Assembly (NCBI GenBank): GCA_963698495.1
Contig: CAVORB010000013.1
Span: forward strand, 1 to 64,000
Reading direction: 5' to 3'
DNA from: CAVORB01 sp963698495
GTDB lineage: Bacteria; Pseudomonadota; Gammaproteobacteria; Chromatiales; Chromatiaceae
DNA: 64,000 bases
The position numbers and the translations under genes were made by a program. Of the stretch, positions 38,672 through 47,022 are shown piece after piece. Below the pieces are notes generated by a model. That model was not told the DNA's origin and did not search any database. It saw nothing but the letters and a program-made list of their open reading frames with translations. How positions within the stretch are numbered: the stretch's first letter is position 1; each line of letters opens with the position of its first letter.

Positions 38672-38694
38672 CAGTCACCCGCGTCGGGTGGCTG
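38672..38694 (+). terminator. Stem-loop after the exported MBL gene
   Basis: 10-bp stem (one G-T pair) with a CGT loop, 2 bases after the stop codon. The downstream sequence has only a TTTT 12 bases later, so termination would be weak; it may mainly protect the mRNA 3' end. Confidence 0.4.
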
Positions 38695-38729
38695 TCGGCG
38701 CGGGCTTTTCCCCGCCACGCCAGCAGCAA

Positions 38730-38744
38730 CGTTATACTGTAACG
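38730..38744. promoter_or_regulatory. Zur-box-like site upstream of znuA
   Basis: CGTTATACTGTAACG, an imperfect palindrome (12 of 15 positions symmetric) matching the core GTTATA-N2-ATAAC of gammaproteobacterial Zur boxes with one mismatch. It is 97 bases upstream of the znuA ATG, and the operon ends in a Fur-family gene, so zinc-dependent autorepression is the likely circuit. Confidence 0.6.
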
Positions 38745-38840
38745 ATCACGGCGACCGGCCTTGCGCTCGCACCCCTTGCCGGCGCGTGTCCGGTACTCGG
38801 CTCCCGAGGCATTCCCGAACATCCCGGAGGCTCCCCACGC

Positions 38841-39668
38841 ATGCTGCGCGTCCTGCTGTTGACCTTGGCCCTGGCGCCCCTGAGCGGCAACGCGGCTGCG
38901 CTACGTGTATTCGTCAGCGTACCGCCGCAACAGACCTTCGTGGAGAAGATCGGCGGCGACCATGTCGAGGTCGCGGCGATGGTGCGGCCCGGGTTCAACC
39001 CAGCGACCTACGAGCCGAGCCCCCGGCAGATCAGCGCGCTCGCCGACACCTCTCTCTACGTACGCATCGGAGTCCCCTTCGAGAAGGTGTGGATGGAGCG
39101 CATCCGTTCCGCCAATCCGGAGATGCGGATGCTGGACGCCCGCGACGGCATCGATCTGCGCGCGCATCCGGGTGAGCCGGACCACGATCCCCACGTCTGG
39201 ACCAGCCCGCCACTGGTGCGGGTGATGGCCGCGAACATCCGCGACGCACTCATCGAGCTCGACCCCGCGAACCACCAGGACTATGCGCGCAACCACGACG
39301 CCTTCGCGGCCGAGCTGGACGAGCTGGACCGGGAGATCCGGGCGCTGTTGCAGGGCGTTACGCATCGGACCTTCATGGTGTTCCATCCCGCGTGGGGCTA
39401 CTTCGCCGACGCCTACGGGCTGACGGAGATCGCCATCGAGCACGAAGGCAAGGAGCCCGGTGCACGCACCCTCACCGCGCTCATCGAACGCGCAAGACGG
39501 GAGAACATCAAGGTGGTGTTCGCCCAGCCCCAGTTCGATCAGAAGCTGGCCGCCGAGGTGGCGCGCGCGATCGGCGGGCGCGTCGTGCTCATCGACCCGC
39601 TTTCTCCCGACTACGTCGATAGCCTGCGCGGCGCGGCGCGCGAGATGGCCGGGGCCTTGCGGCCGTGA
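38841..39668 (+). CDS. znuA: Zinc/metal ABC transporter substrate-binding protein
   Basis: 275 residues, cluster A-I (cluster 9) binding protein. Signal peptide MLRVLLLTLALAPLSGNAAA. Ligand regions: DPHVWTSPPLV (His), VFHPAWGYFADAYGL (His) and VLIDPLSPDY (Asp). At the position of the usual first His (PHTYEP) the sequence has NPATYEP, and there is no His-rich loop, so the metal site is not the classic ZnuA set. ATG 38841 is chosen for the signal peptide; the frame is open further upstream. GTGA overlap with znuC. Confidence 0.88.
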   Translation: MLRVLLLTLALAPLSGNAAALRVFVSVPPQQTFVEKIGGDHVEVAAMVRPGFNPATYEPSPRQISALADTSLYVRIGVPFEKVWMERIRSANPEMRMLDARDGIDLRAHPGEPDHDPHVWTSPPLVRVMAANIRDALIELDPANHQDYARNHDAFAAELDELDREIRALLQGVTHRTFMVFHPAWGYFADAYGLTEIAIEHEGKEPGARTLTALIERARRENIKVVFAQPQFDQKLAAEVARAIGGRVVLIDPLSPDYVDSLRGAAREMAGALRP

Positions 39669-40423
39669 CGGCGCCACAACCCGTCGTCGAGCTCGCGGGC
39701 GTGACCTTCTCCTACGGCACCGCGCCCGTATTGGAAGGCATGACGCTCGCGGTGGCTGACGGCGAGTTTCTCGGCATCGTCGGCCCAAACGCGGGGGGCA
39801 AGAGCACCCTGTTGAAGCTCATCCTGGGACTGCTGCAACCCCAGACCGGCCGCATCCGGGTTCTGGGCCGGCACCCGCGCGAGGCCAGCCATCTGCTCGG
39901 GTACGTCGCCCAATACCCGAGCTTCCCGCGTGACTTCCCGATTTCCGTCGAGCAGGCGGTCCTGCTCGGCCGAATCGGCTGCCGCCCCCGGCCGAATTGG
40001 CTGAGCACCCTGCTGCCGGGCGGCTACTCCCGGGCCGATCGCGCCGCCGCCCACGAGGTCCTGGTGGAGGTCGAGGCGGATGACCTGGCCAAGCGCCAGA
40101 TCGGCAGTCTTTCCGGCGGTCAGCTGCAACGCGTGCTGCTCGCCCGAGCGCTGGCCTGCGAACCCCGGATACTGATTCTCGACGAGCCGACAGCGAACAT
40201 CGACCTGCGTCTGGAGAGCGACATCTTCGATCTGCTCAAACGCCTGAACGCGCGTATGACGATCCTGGTCGTCTCACACGACATCGGATTCATCTCCAGC
40301 TACGTCAGGCGCGTCGCCTGCGTCAATCGGACCCTGGTCTGCCACCACACGGATGCCGTCGACGGGCAGGTCATCCAGGATCTCTATGGCGAGAAGGTCC
40401 GCATGGTCGCCCACCGGCATTGA
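39665..40423 (+). CDS. znuC: Zinc/metal ABC transporter ATP-binding protein
   Basis: 252 residues. Walker A GPNAGGKSTLLKLILG, ABC signature LSGGQLQRVLLARAL, Walker B RILILDEPTANID, and switch His in LVVSHDIGFIS. The segment VACVNRTLVCHHT near the C-terminus is common in cluster-9 metal importers. GTG start overlapping the znuA stop. Energises uptake through ZnuB. Confidence 0.94.
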   Translation: MTAPQPVVELAGVTFSYGTAPVLEGMTLAVADGEFLGIVGPNAGGKSTLLKLILGLLQPQTGRIRVLGRHPREASHLLGYVAQYPSFPRDFPISVEQAVLLGRIGCRPRPNWLSTLLPGGYSRADRAAAHEVLVEVEADDLAKRQIGSLSGGQLQRVLLARALACEPRILILDEPTANIDLRLESDIFDLLKRLNARMTILVVSHDIGFISSYVRRVACVNRTLVCHHTDAVDGQVIQDLYGEKVRMVAHRH

Positions 40424-40450
40424 CCCGCGTCCCATGCGGCGAGGCAAGAC

Positions 40451-41323
40451 ATGAGTGAGTTTTTCACCGCACTCTCGGAGCAGGCCTTTCTGCAGACCGC
40501 CCTGATCGCTGGACTGCTGGCGAGCATCGGCTGCGGCGTCATCGGACCCTATGTCGTGGTCAAGCGCATCGCCTTCATCGCCGGCGGCATCGCCCATTCG
40601 GTGCTGGGCGGTATGGGTGCGGCGCTCTACTTCGGCGTCCATCCCCTGACCGGCGCGCTCGCCGCCGCCGTCGTGGCGGCGCTTCTGATCGGCTGGGTGC
40701 GGCTGCGGTGGCAGGCGCAGGAGGACACCCTGATCAGCGCCCTGTGGGCGATCGGCATGGCCGTGGGCATCCTGTTCATCTCCAAGACGCCCGGCTACCA
40801 GACCGACCTCATGAGCTATCTGTTCGGCAACATCCTGCTGGTGCCGAGGGAGAGCCTGTGGTTCATGGCGCTGCTGGACGCCCTGCTGCTGGCCGCCATC
40901 GTCGCCTATCACCGCCAGTTCCTCGCCGTTGCCTTCGACGAGGAGTTCGCCAAGCTGCGCGGCATCCCGGTCACCTTCTTCTACCTGCTGCTGCTGGTGC
41001 TGGTCGCCATCACCGTGGTACTCCTGATCCGGGTCGTCGGCCTCATCCTGGTGCTGGCGCTGCTGACGCTCCCCGCCGCTGTCGCGGGACACTACGTGCA
41101 TTCCCTGGCCAGCATGATGCTGGTCGCCACCCTGCTCGGCGCCGCCGTGAGCGTCTCCGGGCTCGCCCTCTCCTACGGCCCCGACCTGCCCGCGGGGCCG
41201 ACCATCATCCTGTTGGCTGGGGCCATCTATGTGATCTCCGCGTTCGCGGCGCGGGCGATCGCGCGGCGGCGGGCGCGGGCCTCCGTTCTGCCCGCACAGA
41301 CCGGAGATGAGCGGCGTGGATAG
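40451..41323 (+). CDS. znuB: Zinc/metal ABC transporter permease
   Basis: 290 residues, about 8 TM helices, ABC-3 family (GVIGPYVVVKRIAFIAGGIAHSVLGGMGAAL and the QTDLMSYLFGNIL motif that contacts the ATPase). ATG 40451, 27 nt after znuC. It overlaps the start of zur by 17 nt. Confidence 0.94.
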   Translation: MSEFFTALSEQAFLQTALIAGLLASIGCGVIGPYVVVKRIAFIAGGIAHSVLGGMGAALYFGVHPLTGALAAAVVAALLIGWVRLRWQAQEDTLISALWAIGMAVGILFISKTPGYQTDLMSYLFGNILLVPRESLWFMALLDALLLAAIVAYHRQFLAVAFDEEFAKLRGIPVTFFYLLLLVLVAITVVLLIRVVGLILVLALLTLPAAVAGHYVHSLASMMLVATLLGAAVSVSGLALSYGPDLPAGPTIILLAGAIYVISAFAARAIARRRARASVLPAQTGDERRG

Positions 41324-41771
41324 GGCGCGGCTCGCCGAGGTCCTGCGTCGCGCCGAGCGGCTCTGCGGCGAGCGCGGGGCGAGGCTCACGAAACAGCGCC
41401 GGACCGTCCTCGAGCTGCTGTGCGCATCAGAGAAGCCCCTGAGCGCCTACGAGATCCTGGACCGGATGCGGGCGACTACGCGCAGACCGGCACCGCCGAC
41501 GGTGTACCGCGCCCTCGATTTCCTTCTAGAGCAGGGACTGGTGCACAAGCTCGAGAGCCTGCACGCGTTCGTGGGCTGCGCGCATCCGGAGCACCCCCAC
41601 AGCAGTCAGTTCCTGATCTGCGCGGATTGCGGTGAGGTCGACGAGGTGGAAAGCGAAGCGGTTCTGCAAGGCCTGCAGTCCGCGGCGAAGGCAACCGGCT
41701 TCCGCACCCGCCGGCCGGTGGTCGAGGTACTGGGCACCTGCGCGGCGTGCACGAAGAAAAGGCGGGGTTAG
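41307..41771 (+). CDS. zur: Fur-family regulator, probable Zur
   Basis: 154 residues. N-terminal winged helix (LTKQRRTVLELLCASEKPLSAYEILDRM, PPTVYRALDFLLEQGLVHKLES). C-terminal dimerisation domain with two CxxC pairs (ICADCGEVD and GTCAACTKK) for structural zinc, and HPEHPHSSQFLICADC. Position at the end of znuACB with a Zur-box-like site in front of the operon makes zinc sensing the best call over Fur or PerR. Confidence 0.88.
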   Translation: MSGVDRARLAEVLRRAERLCGERGARLTKQRRTVLELLCASEKPLSAYEILDRMRATTRRPAPPTVYRALDFLLEQGLVHKLESLHAFVGCAHPEHPHSSQFLICADCGEVDEVESEAVLQGLQSAAKATGFRTRRPVVEVLGTCAACTKKRRG

Positions 41772-41806
41772 GGAGACGTAGGTTACCGGAATCTGGCGTA
41801 CGAGCT

Positions 41807-41989
41807 TCAGCGCGCGGGCTCGATGATGGGCTCCTCGCCTAGGAGCCGCCAGAACTCCTCCGGCTCTAACTCTTCGATCTCGTAGCAGCCCGCGGTACCG
41901 GTCGGAAAGACATACCGCATCTCGGAGTCGTCTTGCGGCGACTTGTCGGCTCCGGCCTGTGGCTGGCGCTGCGATACGCGCTCCATCAT
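41807..41989 (-). CDS. Small acidic protein of unknown function
   Basis: 60 residues from ATG 41989 (MMERVSQRQPQAGADK), preceded by GGAGGGG at good spacing; ATG 42043 would add 18 residues. The C-terminal half, GCYEIEELEPEEFWRLLGEE, is strongly acidic with two aromatic positions, like a short interaction tail. Single Cys, no signal peptide or TM helix. I do not recognise the family. It converges on zur, and a CRP-like site lies upstream (42163). Ribosome binding site and composition support real coding. Confidence 0.6.
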   Translation of the reverse strand: MMERVSQRQPQAGADKSPQDDSEMRYVFPTGTAGCYEIEELEPEEFWRLLGEEPIIEPAR

Positions 41990-42416
41990 CGATGCCCCTC
42001 CTCTCCCCCCTGGGTCTACGATACTCGAAAAACTATCGGACACGGCAGAACGAGAATCGCGGGAGTCACGATTTACTCGCTCCTCACGGAAAGTCTAACC
42101 ATACGAAATCTAAGCCAACACCCGATTCGCCTGACGCATGTCAAACGCGGCCCCGTGCGAATTGTGATCCAGGTCACTCAAATGACGAAATCGGCCTCGA
42201 ACACATTCAGCTCGTGGTCGCAGGTCGCCGCCACCGTCTCTGTCCAGCGGACGGGCCGCCGTTACGTAGATAACGACACCCGTGGCCTCGGGCGGCGCGG
42301 CGAGAGGGTGTAGATGACGCAGGGCCCTTCGGCCTGCACCGGGGCGGTGCAGGCGAGCGCCGCGAGCAAGTGGCGAGGTTTCCGTGATGCCCCGAGCTCT
42401 TCTCCCGAATCGTGGA
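41990..42416. other. Gap upstream of the small acidic gene
   Basis: 427 bases without a called gene. They hold the ribosome binding site of the acidic protein gene, an AT-rich stretch around 42015-42130, a CRP/FNR-like palindrome at 42163-42178, and on the minus strand (42190-42400) coding-like fragments interrupted by a stop, discussed in the findings. Confidence 0.45.
42163..42178. promoter_or_regulatory. CRP-like site TGTGATCCAGGTCACT
   Basis: TGTGA-N6-TCACT matches 9 of the 10 conserved bases of the CRP/Vfr consensus TGTGA-N6-TCACA. It sits in an intergenic AT-richer stretch 174 bases upstream of the small acidic gene (minus strand). No crp gene is in the window; target and regulator are inference. 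Confidence 0.45.
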
Positions 42417-44489
42417 TCAGGGCGCCGGGGCTGGGACGGCCAGGTATCCGGTGACGTCGATTACCAGATGCACCGCCAGAGTGGTGTTGTTGTAGACGTT
42501 GAGATCGTAGGCGCAGGTGGCGAGCGCCGGATCGCACAGGGGCACCAGCACGCCGTTGGCCAAGGCGGTGATGTCCACCGGGTAGTTGACGGTCGAGGCG
42601 AGCGGTCGGCTCTCGCCGTAGGGGTAGACCGTCAGATAGTTGCTGATCGCGCTGCCCTGCGGACGCACCGCCACGACGTTGGCGAACACCCCGCTGGCGG
42701 TGTCGGGTACGCCGCAGTCGGCGGCCCCGCCCTGGCCGTCGATCAGACTTCCGGTGACGAAGAAGGGCACCGTCTCCCCGGGGGCGAGCCGGTCGCCGGA
42801 GAAGGTCGACACGAATGGGTCGGCGTTTCGGGTATCGACGATGCGGCAGGGCGAGACGGTATAGACCTTCGCCCCGCAGGGATCACCATTGCCGCACGCC
42901 AAATCGAACGTGGCCGTGCAGGTCTTGTCTCCGACCATGAGCACGGAGCCGTCGACGGCACAATCGCCGCCGAAACCGGTGAACTGGCTGCCGGGATCGG
43001 CCTCCGCGGACAAGGTCACCTCCGTATCCGTCGAGAACCCGGCGGAACAGGTTGTGCCGCAGTCTATGCCGGCTGGTGTGCTGGTGACGACGCCGCTTCC
43101 GTTTCCGGCTACCTGGACGGAGAGCAGCGAAGCTTCGCTCACCAGGCTCAGGCAGACCGGGAAAGCAGACGCAGTCCCCTGCACGTGGGACTGCATGACC
43201 GAGGGCACCCGGTGGGCGGCCACACCATAGGGGTGCTCCAATCCGAAAGTGAAGCTGAGGTTGGAATAACCGCCGCTGACCAGATGGCAGTAGCTCATGA
43301 TAGTGCCTGGCTTCTCCACCGTGGTGCCGCCGGAGAGGCTGTCCAGCCCCGGGAGGCCCATCGCGGAGCCGCAGCTATTGCTTGTGAAGCAGAGGTCTAC
43401 GGGATCCGCTACATCCTCGACGCCGCAGTAGTCATGGGTGTGACGGGAGTTGAAGTTATGGCCGATCTCGTGGGTGACCAGCAACAGGTCCGTTACCACG
43501 CGCGGATTGGCGATATCGAAACCGCCACTGAGGCTGGCGCTCAGGCCATAGCCGACGCTCTGGTTGCAGAGCACACCCACGAAGGCGATGCCGCCGCCCA
43601 GGGGCTTGCCGCTGAGCATGTGGGCGATGGTGCGGTCCTCGCTGGCCATGTTTGCGTTCCAGTATTCCCGGAACTCGTAAAGTGCGGTGTCGGTGCCGCG
43701 TGTGACGGTCCAGGGATCAGTGTCGGCACCGCCCGGCCACAGTCGGGCATAGGAGATCACCAGATTGGTGTTCACTTCACGCTCGTAGAGGGTCGAGGCA
43801 TAGGCAAACAGGTCGCCCATGTAATCCAGAGCTGCGGTCTCGCTCCCAAACAAGGAGAAGTATTCGTAGTCGGTCTCCACCGCGACCCGAGCGGTGTGGG
43901 TGACGCCAGCCGGAAGTGGCGCTGTCTCCACAGCACCAACGCCAGGCCAGATCGCCATTGCCGGATCGATGTCCAGCGCGCCGCCGCCCGTCAGCGCCTC
44001 GACGCCGCACTGAAAGGGTGGCAGGGAATCGAGCTCATCGGCCGATACCTTGCGGCTGCTCAGACCCGCCGCGGACCTGCCGTTGCTCCCGCGGAGCATC
44101 CAAACACGGTCCTTGTCGGTGATGACCCCGCGTGCAAGACCTCTTGCCGGAACGGTGAGGATCGCCACCGAGTCGGGCAGCCCCGCAACCCGACCGCGGA
44201 AGTGAATATTCGTGGGTACCGGAAGGGATTCGCCATGCAATCCCAGGATCTTGGCGTCGGGTAGAAAAACGGTGAAGCGCTCCAGCTCCAGTTCCACCGG
44301 CCCATGCTTGTCGAGCGCCAGCCCGGAAACCCGAAGCGCCCCTCCCCTCGGAACTCCCCGAGCGACGTCCGGTAGGTCTGCCCGAACGGCGCTGACCGAG
44401 ATCGGATCCGCCGCCAAGGGTGTTGATAGCAGAATCAGCCCGAAGACGAGGAGCCTGATCCGGGCACCTGGGCGGCTAACAACACGCAT
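42417..44489 (-). CDS. Secreted metzincin (reprolysin-like) zinc metalloprotease
   Basis: 690 residues. Signal peptide MRVVSRPGARIRLLVFGLILLSTPLAA. A prodomain-like region to about residue 185 is followed by a metzincin catalytic domain: THEIGHNFNSRHTHDY (HExxHxxxxxH; Glu near residue 342) with Met-turn GTIMSYCHL. A Cys-rich loop (YCGVEDVADPVDLC, SNSCGSAMG) resembles M12B/adamalysin-type enzymes. After it come a bacterial-repeat (InlB-like) domain (SGVVTSTPAGIDCGTTCSAGF) and a C-terminal domain starting SPCRIVDTRNADPF, seen at the ends of some secreted bacterial proteins. The final LVIDVTGYL suggests a beta-sandwich. Probably extracellular; target unknown. Its GC and codon pattern look like the surroundings. 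Confidence 0.9.
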   Translation of the reverse strand: MRVVSRPGARIRLLVFGLILLSTPLAADPISVSAVRADLPDVARGVPRGGALRVSGLALDKHGPVELELERFTVFLPDAKILGLHGESLPVPTNIHFRGRVAGLPDSVAILTVPARGLARGVITDKDRVWMLRGSNGRSAAGLSSRKVSADELDSLPPFQCGVEALTGGGALDIDPAMAIWPGVGAVETAPLPAGVTHTARVAVETDYEYFSLFGSETAALDYMGDLFAYASTLYEREVNTNLVISYARLWPGGADTDPWTVTRGTDTALYEFREYWNANMASEDRTIAHMLSGKPLGGGIAFVGVLCNQSVGYGLSASLSGGFDIANPRVVTDLLLVTHEIGHNFNSRHTHDYCGVEDVADPVDLCFTSNSCGSAMGLPGLDSLSGGTTVEKPGTIMSYCHLVSGGYSNLSFTFGLEHPYGVAAHRVPSVMQSHVQGTASAFPVCLSLVSEASLLSVQVAGNGSGVVTSTPAGIDCGTTCSAGFSTDTEVTLSAEADPGSQFTGFGGDCAVDGSVLMVGDKTCTATFDLACGNGDPCGAKVYTVSPCRIVDTRNADPFVSTFSGDRLAPGETVPFFVTGSLIDGQGGAADCGVPDTASGVFANVVAVRPQGSAISNYLTVYPYGESRPLASTVNYPVDITALANGVLVPLCDPALATCAYDLNVYNNTTLAVHLVIDVTGYLAVPAPAP

Positions 44490-45039
44490 GGAAAGATCCC
44501 TGAATAGTAGTGTCCGCGGATAGTATATGGCGGCCTATGGCCAGCGCGCGACGCGAAACTGAGCTGATGAAACAGGTTGAAGAGCTGACCGGGAAGCGGG
44601 GCGAAAACCGCGGGCGGCCATGACGGAAATCGGGATACGAGCGCACCGGCTCTCTCCACAGCGTGCAGCGAATTCCCTAACTCTCGGAGCACGGCTGCGA
44701 CGACTTAGATCGGGCGGCAGTGTTGCGGCCCTCTCGAATACGCTGCCAGCCAATCTGAACAGCATCCGCATGGACGATCTCCTCGCTTCCTGCCTGATCC
44801 GCGCAAACGGGCGGCGGGGGACGATTGCCACCCTTTGCCATCTCGGCCTCGCTCGGACGGGCGACGGCTTGTGAATTTACCTGTTCGCAGCGGGGAACTC
44901 CAAAACCCGAATTAGCAATAGCGGAAAGGCTTCCGGCTGCACAACGGCCGACACAAGGCTATTCTTTACCACATTGGTGGGAAACCACGGTGCTTCCAGC
45001 TTCCACGACAACCCCATAACAGAAAGGAGGAACGGAACC
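44490..45039. other. Gap between the metalloprotease and carbonic anhydrase genes
   Basis: 550 bases with no supported gene. A plus-strand fragment at about 44537-44623 reads MASARRETELMKQVEELTGK and stops at once, looking like a remnant or small peptide without a ribosome binding site. Longer open frames on both strands are Arg/Ser/Ala-rich and look like noise. An AT-richer stretch (44870-44980) precedes the carbonic anhydrase gene and probably contains its promoter. Confidence 0.45.
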
Positions 45040-45621
45040 ATGAGCCAGATCGTAGACGAGGTTCGCGCCGCGAACGACCGTTACGCGGAGGACTTTGGCG
45101 ACAAGGGCAAGCTCGCGATGCCCCCGGCCAGGCGCTTCGCGATCCTGACCTGCATGGACGCGCGGCTGGACCCGGCCAAGTACGCGGGGCTGTCGGAGGG
45201 CGACGCCCACGTGATCCGCAACGCGGGCGGGCGCGCCAGCGACGACGCCATCCGCTCCCTGGTCATCTCGCACAAGCTGCTGGGAACGCGGGAATGGTTC
45301 GTGGTCCACCACACGGACTGCGGCATGGAGACCTTCACCAACGACGTCATGGCCGATCTGCTGAGCAGCAGCCTGGAGACCGCGACCGTGGACCAGAGCG
45401 GCTGGCACGACATCGGCAAGGGACCCGGCTCGCCCGAGGGGCGCTACATCAACTGGCTGACCATCGCGGACAACGCGGCCAGCGTGGTCGAGGATGTCAG
45501 GCGCATCAAGGCGCACCCCCTGGTGCCGGGGTACATACCGGTCTACGGCTATATCTACGACTGCAAGACGGGGCGCCTGGTCGAGGTGCCCGAGGCGACC
45601 GAAGCGGGCAAGGCGTCATGA
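45040..45621 (+). CDS. Beta-class carbonic anhydrase
   Basis: 193 residues from ATG 45040, with AAAGGAGG 9 nt upstream, one of the best ribosome binding sites in the window. Zinc ligands: Cys in ILTCMDARLDP with its Asp-Arg dyad, His and Cys in VVHHTDCGME. VIRNAGGRASDDAIRSLVIS is the class signature. Interconverts CO2 and bicarbonate. No signal peptide or TM, so cytoplasmic. It converges on the small zinc-finger gene. The insertion WHDIGKGPGSPEGRYINWLT fits the subgroup with an extra loop. Confidence 0.93.
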   Translation: MSQIVDEVRAANDRYAEDFGDKGKLAMPPARRFAILTCMDARLDPAKYAGLSEGDAHVIRNAGGRASDDAIRSLVISHKLLGTREWFVVHHTDCGMETFTNDVMADLLSSSLETATVDQSGWHDIGKGPGSPEGRYINWLTIADNAASVVEDVRRIKAHPLVPGYIPVYGYIYDCKTGRLVEVPEATEAGKAS

Positions 45622-45705
45622 CGCGCGGTGCTGGCGAGCCCTGACCAATGGGGCGGATGCGTACGGTGGGCCAGCGCGTGCCGGCCCCGCCTCGTTCAAC
45701 CGCGA

Positions 45706-45897
45706 TCAACCCTCGAGGACGTAGCGCGCGCCGCAGTAGGGGCAGGTCGCCTCGCCAGTCTTCTCGATGGGGAGATAGACCCGCGGGTGCATGTTCCAGA
45801 GCTCGTCCTGCGGGCGCGGGCAGGAAAGCGGCAGGTCCGCCCGCGCGACCTTGACGACAGGCTCGGCGGTCTGATCCTTCGCGACTGTTTCGGCCAT
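45706..45897 (-). CDS. Small zinc-finger (zf-CHCC) protein
   Basis: 63 residues. LSCPRPQDELWNMHPRVYLPIEKTG followed by ATCPYCGARYVLEG gives the C-x(n)-H-x(n)-C-x2-C ligand set of the zf-CHCC family, related to the zinc domain of mitochondrial NDUFS6. ATG 45897, GAGGAG about 9 nt upstream. In related gammaproteobacteria this gene commonly follows ilvE, as here. Function is unknown; the zinc site is clear. Confidence 0.85.
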   Translation of the reverse strand: MAETVAKDQTAEPVVKVARADLPLSCPRPQDELWNMHPRVYLPIEKTGEATCPYCGARYVLEG

Positions 45898-45927
45898 GTG
45901 CGGACTCTCCTCTTGAAGTTCTGGGAC

Positions 45928-45959
45928 GCTGATTATTGGCCATCCCGGCCGGAATCAGC
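45928..45959. repeat. Dispersed palindromic repeat, copy 1
   Basis: 32 bp, GCTGATTATTGGCCATCC to GGAATCAGC, forming a stem with a 5-base loop. The reverse complement of 63259-63290 matches it at 29 of 32 positions, and 55814-55845 is a more diverged copy. It lies between ilvE and the zinc-finger gene, outside coding sequence, as REP-type elements do. Confidence 0.75.
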
Positions 45960-46037
45960 ACACACATCCATGAGCCGCGGAAAGCGCCAAGACTGATCAG
46001 GGCCTTCCTCGTGACGGGGGCGACGGCTGGCGCCGGA

Positions 46038-46964
46038 TCAGACCAGCGTCAGCCACTCGCGGTGCCCTTCGTGGCGACCATGGACCAGGTCGAAGTACAG
46101 GCTCTGCAGCCGCTCGGTGATGGGGCCGCGCGTGCCGCCGCCGATCGCTCGCCCGTCCACCTCGCGGATCGGGGTGACCTCAGCGGCGGTGCCGGTGAAG
46201 AAGGCCTCGTCGGCGATGTAGACCTCGTCGCGGGTGATGCGCTTCTCGACCACCGGGATGCCGAGCTCTCCGGCCAGGGTGATCACCGTCTTGCGGGTGA
46301 TGCCGTCGAGGGCGGAGGTGAGGTCCGGGGTGTAGAGCACACCCTCGCGGACGATGAAGATGTTCTCGCCGCTGCCCTCCATGACGTAGCCCTCCGCGTC
46401 CAGCAGCAGGGCCTCGTCGTAGCCGTCGCGCATGGCCTCCTGCAGGGCCATCATGGAGTTCATGTAGTTGCCGTTCGCCTTGGCCCGGCACATGGTGATG
46501 TTCACGTGGTGACGCGTGAAGGACGACACCTTGATGCGGATGCCGTTCTTCATGTTGTCCTCGCCGAGGTAGGCGCCCCATTCCCAGGCCGCGACCATGA
46601 CGTGCACGTTGAGGTTGTCGGCGCGCAGCCCCATGCCCTCCGGGCCATAGAAGCACATGGGACGGATATAGGCCGAGGCCAGCCCGTTCTCCCGCACCGC
46701 GGCGCGCTGCGCCTGGTCGAGGATCTCCCGATCGTAGGGGATCTTCATGCCCAGGATGTGCGCGGAGTTGAACAGGCGGTCCGTGTGCTCCCGCAGGCGG
46801 AAGATGGCCGTGCCCTCACCGGTCCGGTAGGCGCGCACGCCCTCGAACACGCCCATGCCGTAGTGCAGGGTATGGGTCAGGACGTGGGTCTTGGCCTCGC
46901 GCCAGGGCACCATCTCGCCGTCCAGCCAGATGAGGCCGTCACGGTCTGCCATCGTCATCATCAT
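46038..46964 (-). CDS. ilvE: Branched-chain amino acid aminotransferase
   Basis: 308 residues, fold-type IV PLP enzyme. LTHTLHYGMGVFEGVRAY near the N-terminus, AYIRPMCFYG, the PLP-lysine region CRAKANGNYMNSMMAL, EGYVMEGSGENIFIV and EAFFTGTAAEVTPI are the IlvE markers. It carries out the last step of valine, leucine and isoleucine synthesis. The start has a run of ATG codons (MMMTM); the first (46964) is best placed from GGAGT. It lies 58 nt after the corrected glnE stop; glnE-ilvE adjacency is also seen in Pseudomonas. Confidence 0.96.
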   Translation of the reverse strand: MMMTMADRDGLIWLDGEMVPWREAKTHVLTHTLHYGMGVFEGVRAYRTGEGTAIFRLREHTDRLFNSAHILGMKIPYDREILDQAQRAAVRENGLASAYIRPMCFYGPEGMGLRADNLNVHVMVAAWEWGAYLGEDNMKNGIRIKVSSFTRHHVNITMCRAKANGNYMNSMMALQEAMRDGYDEALLLDAEGYVMEGSGENIFIVREGVLYTPDLTSALDGITRKTVITLAGELGIPVVEKRITRDEVYIADEAFFTGTAAEVTPIREVDGRAIGGGTRGPITERLQSLYFDLVHGRHEGHREWLTLV

Positions 46965-47022
46965 CTACTCCGCGTCTCGTTGGGGATCGGTCTCCCCGCT
47001 CCGGTAACCGGCTTGCCAGCCC

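Noticed and set aside
44537..44623. 28-codon frame MASARRETELMKQVEELTGK near the metalloprotease start
   Set aside because: No ribosome binding site and no recognised family; could be a remnant, but evidence is too thin for a gene call.
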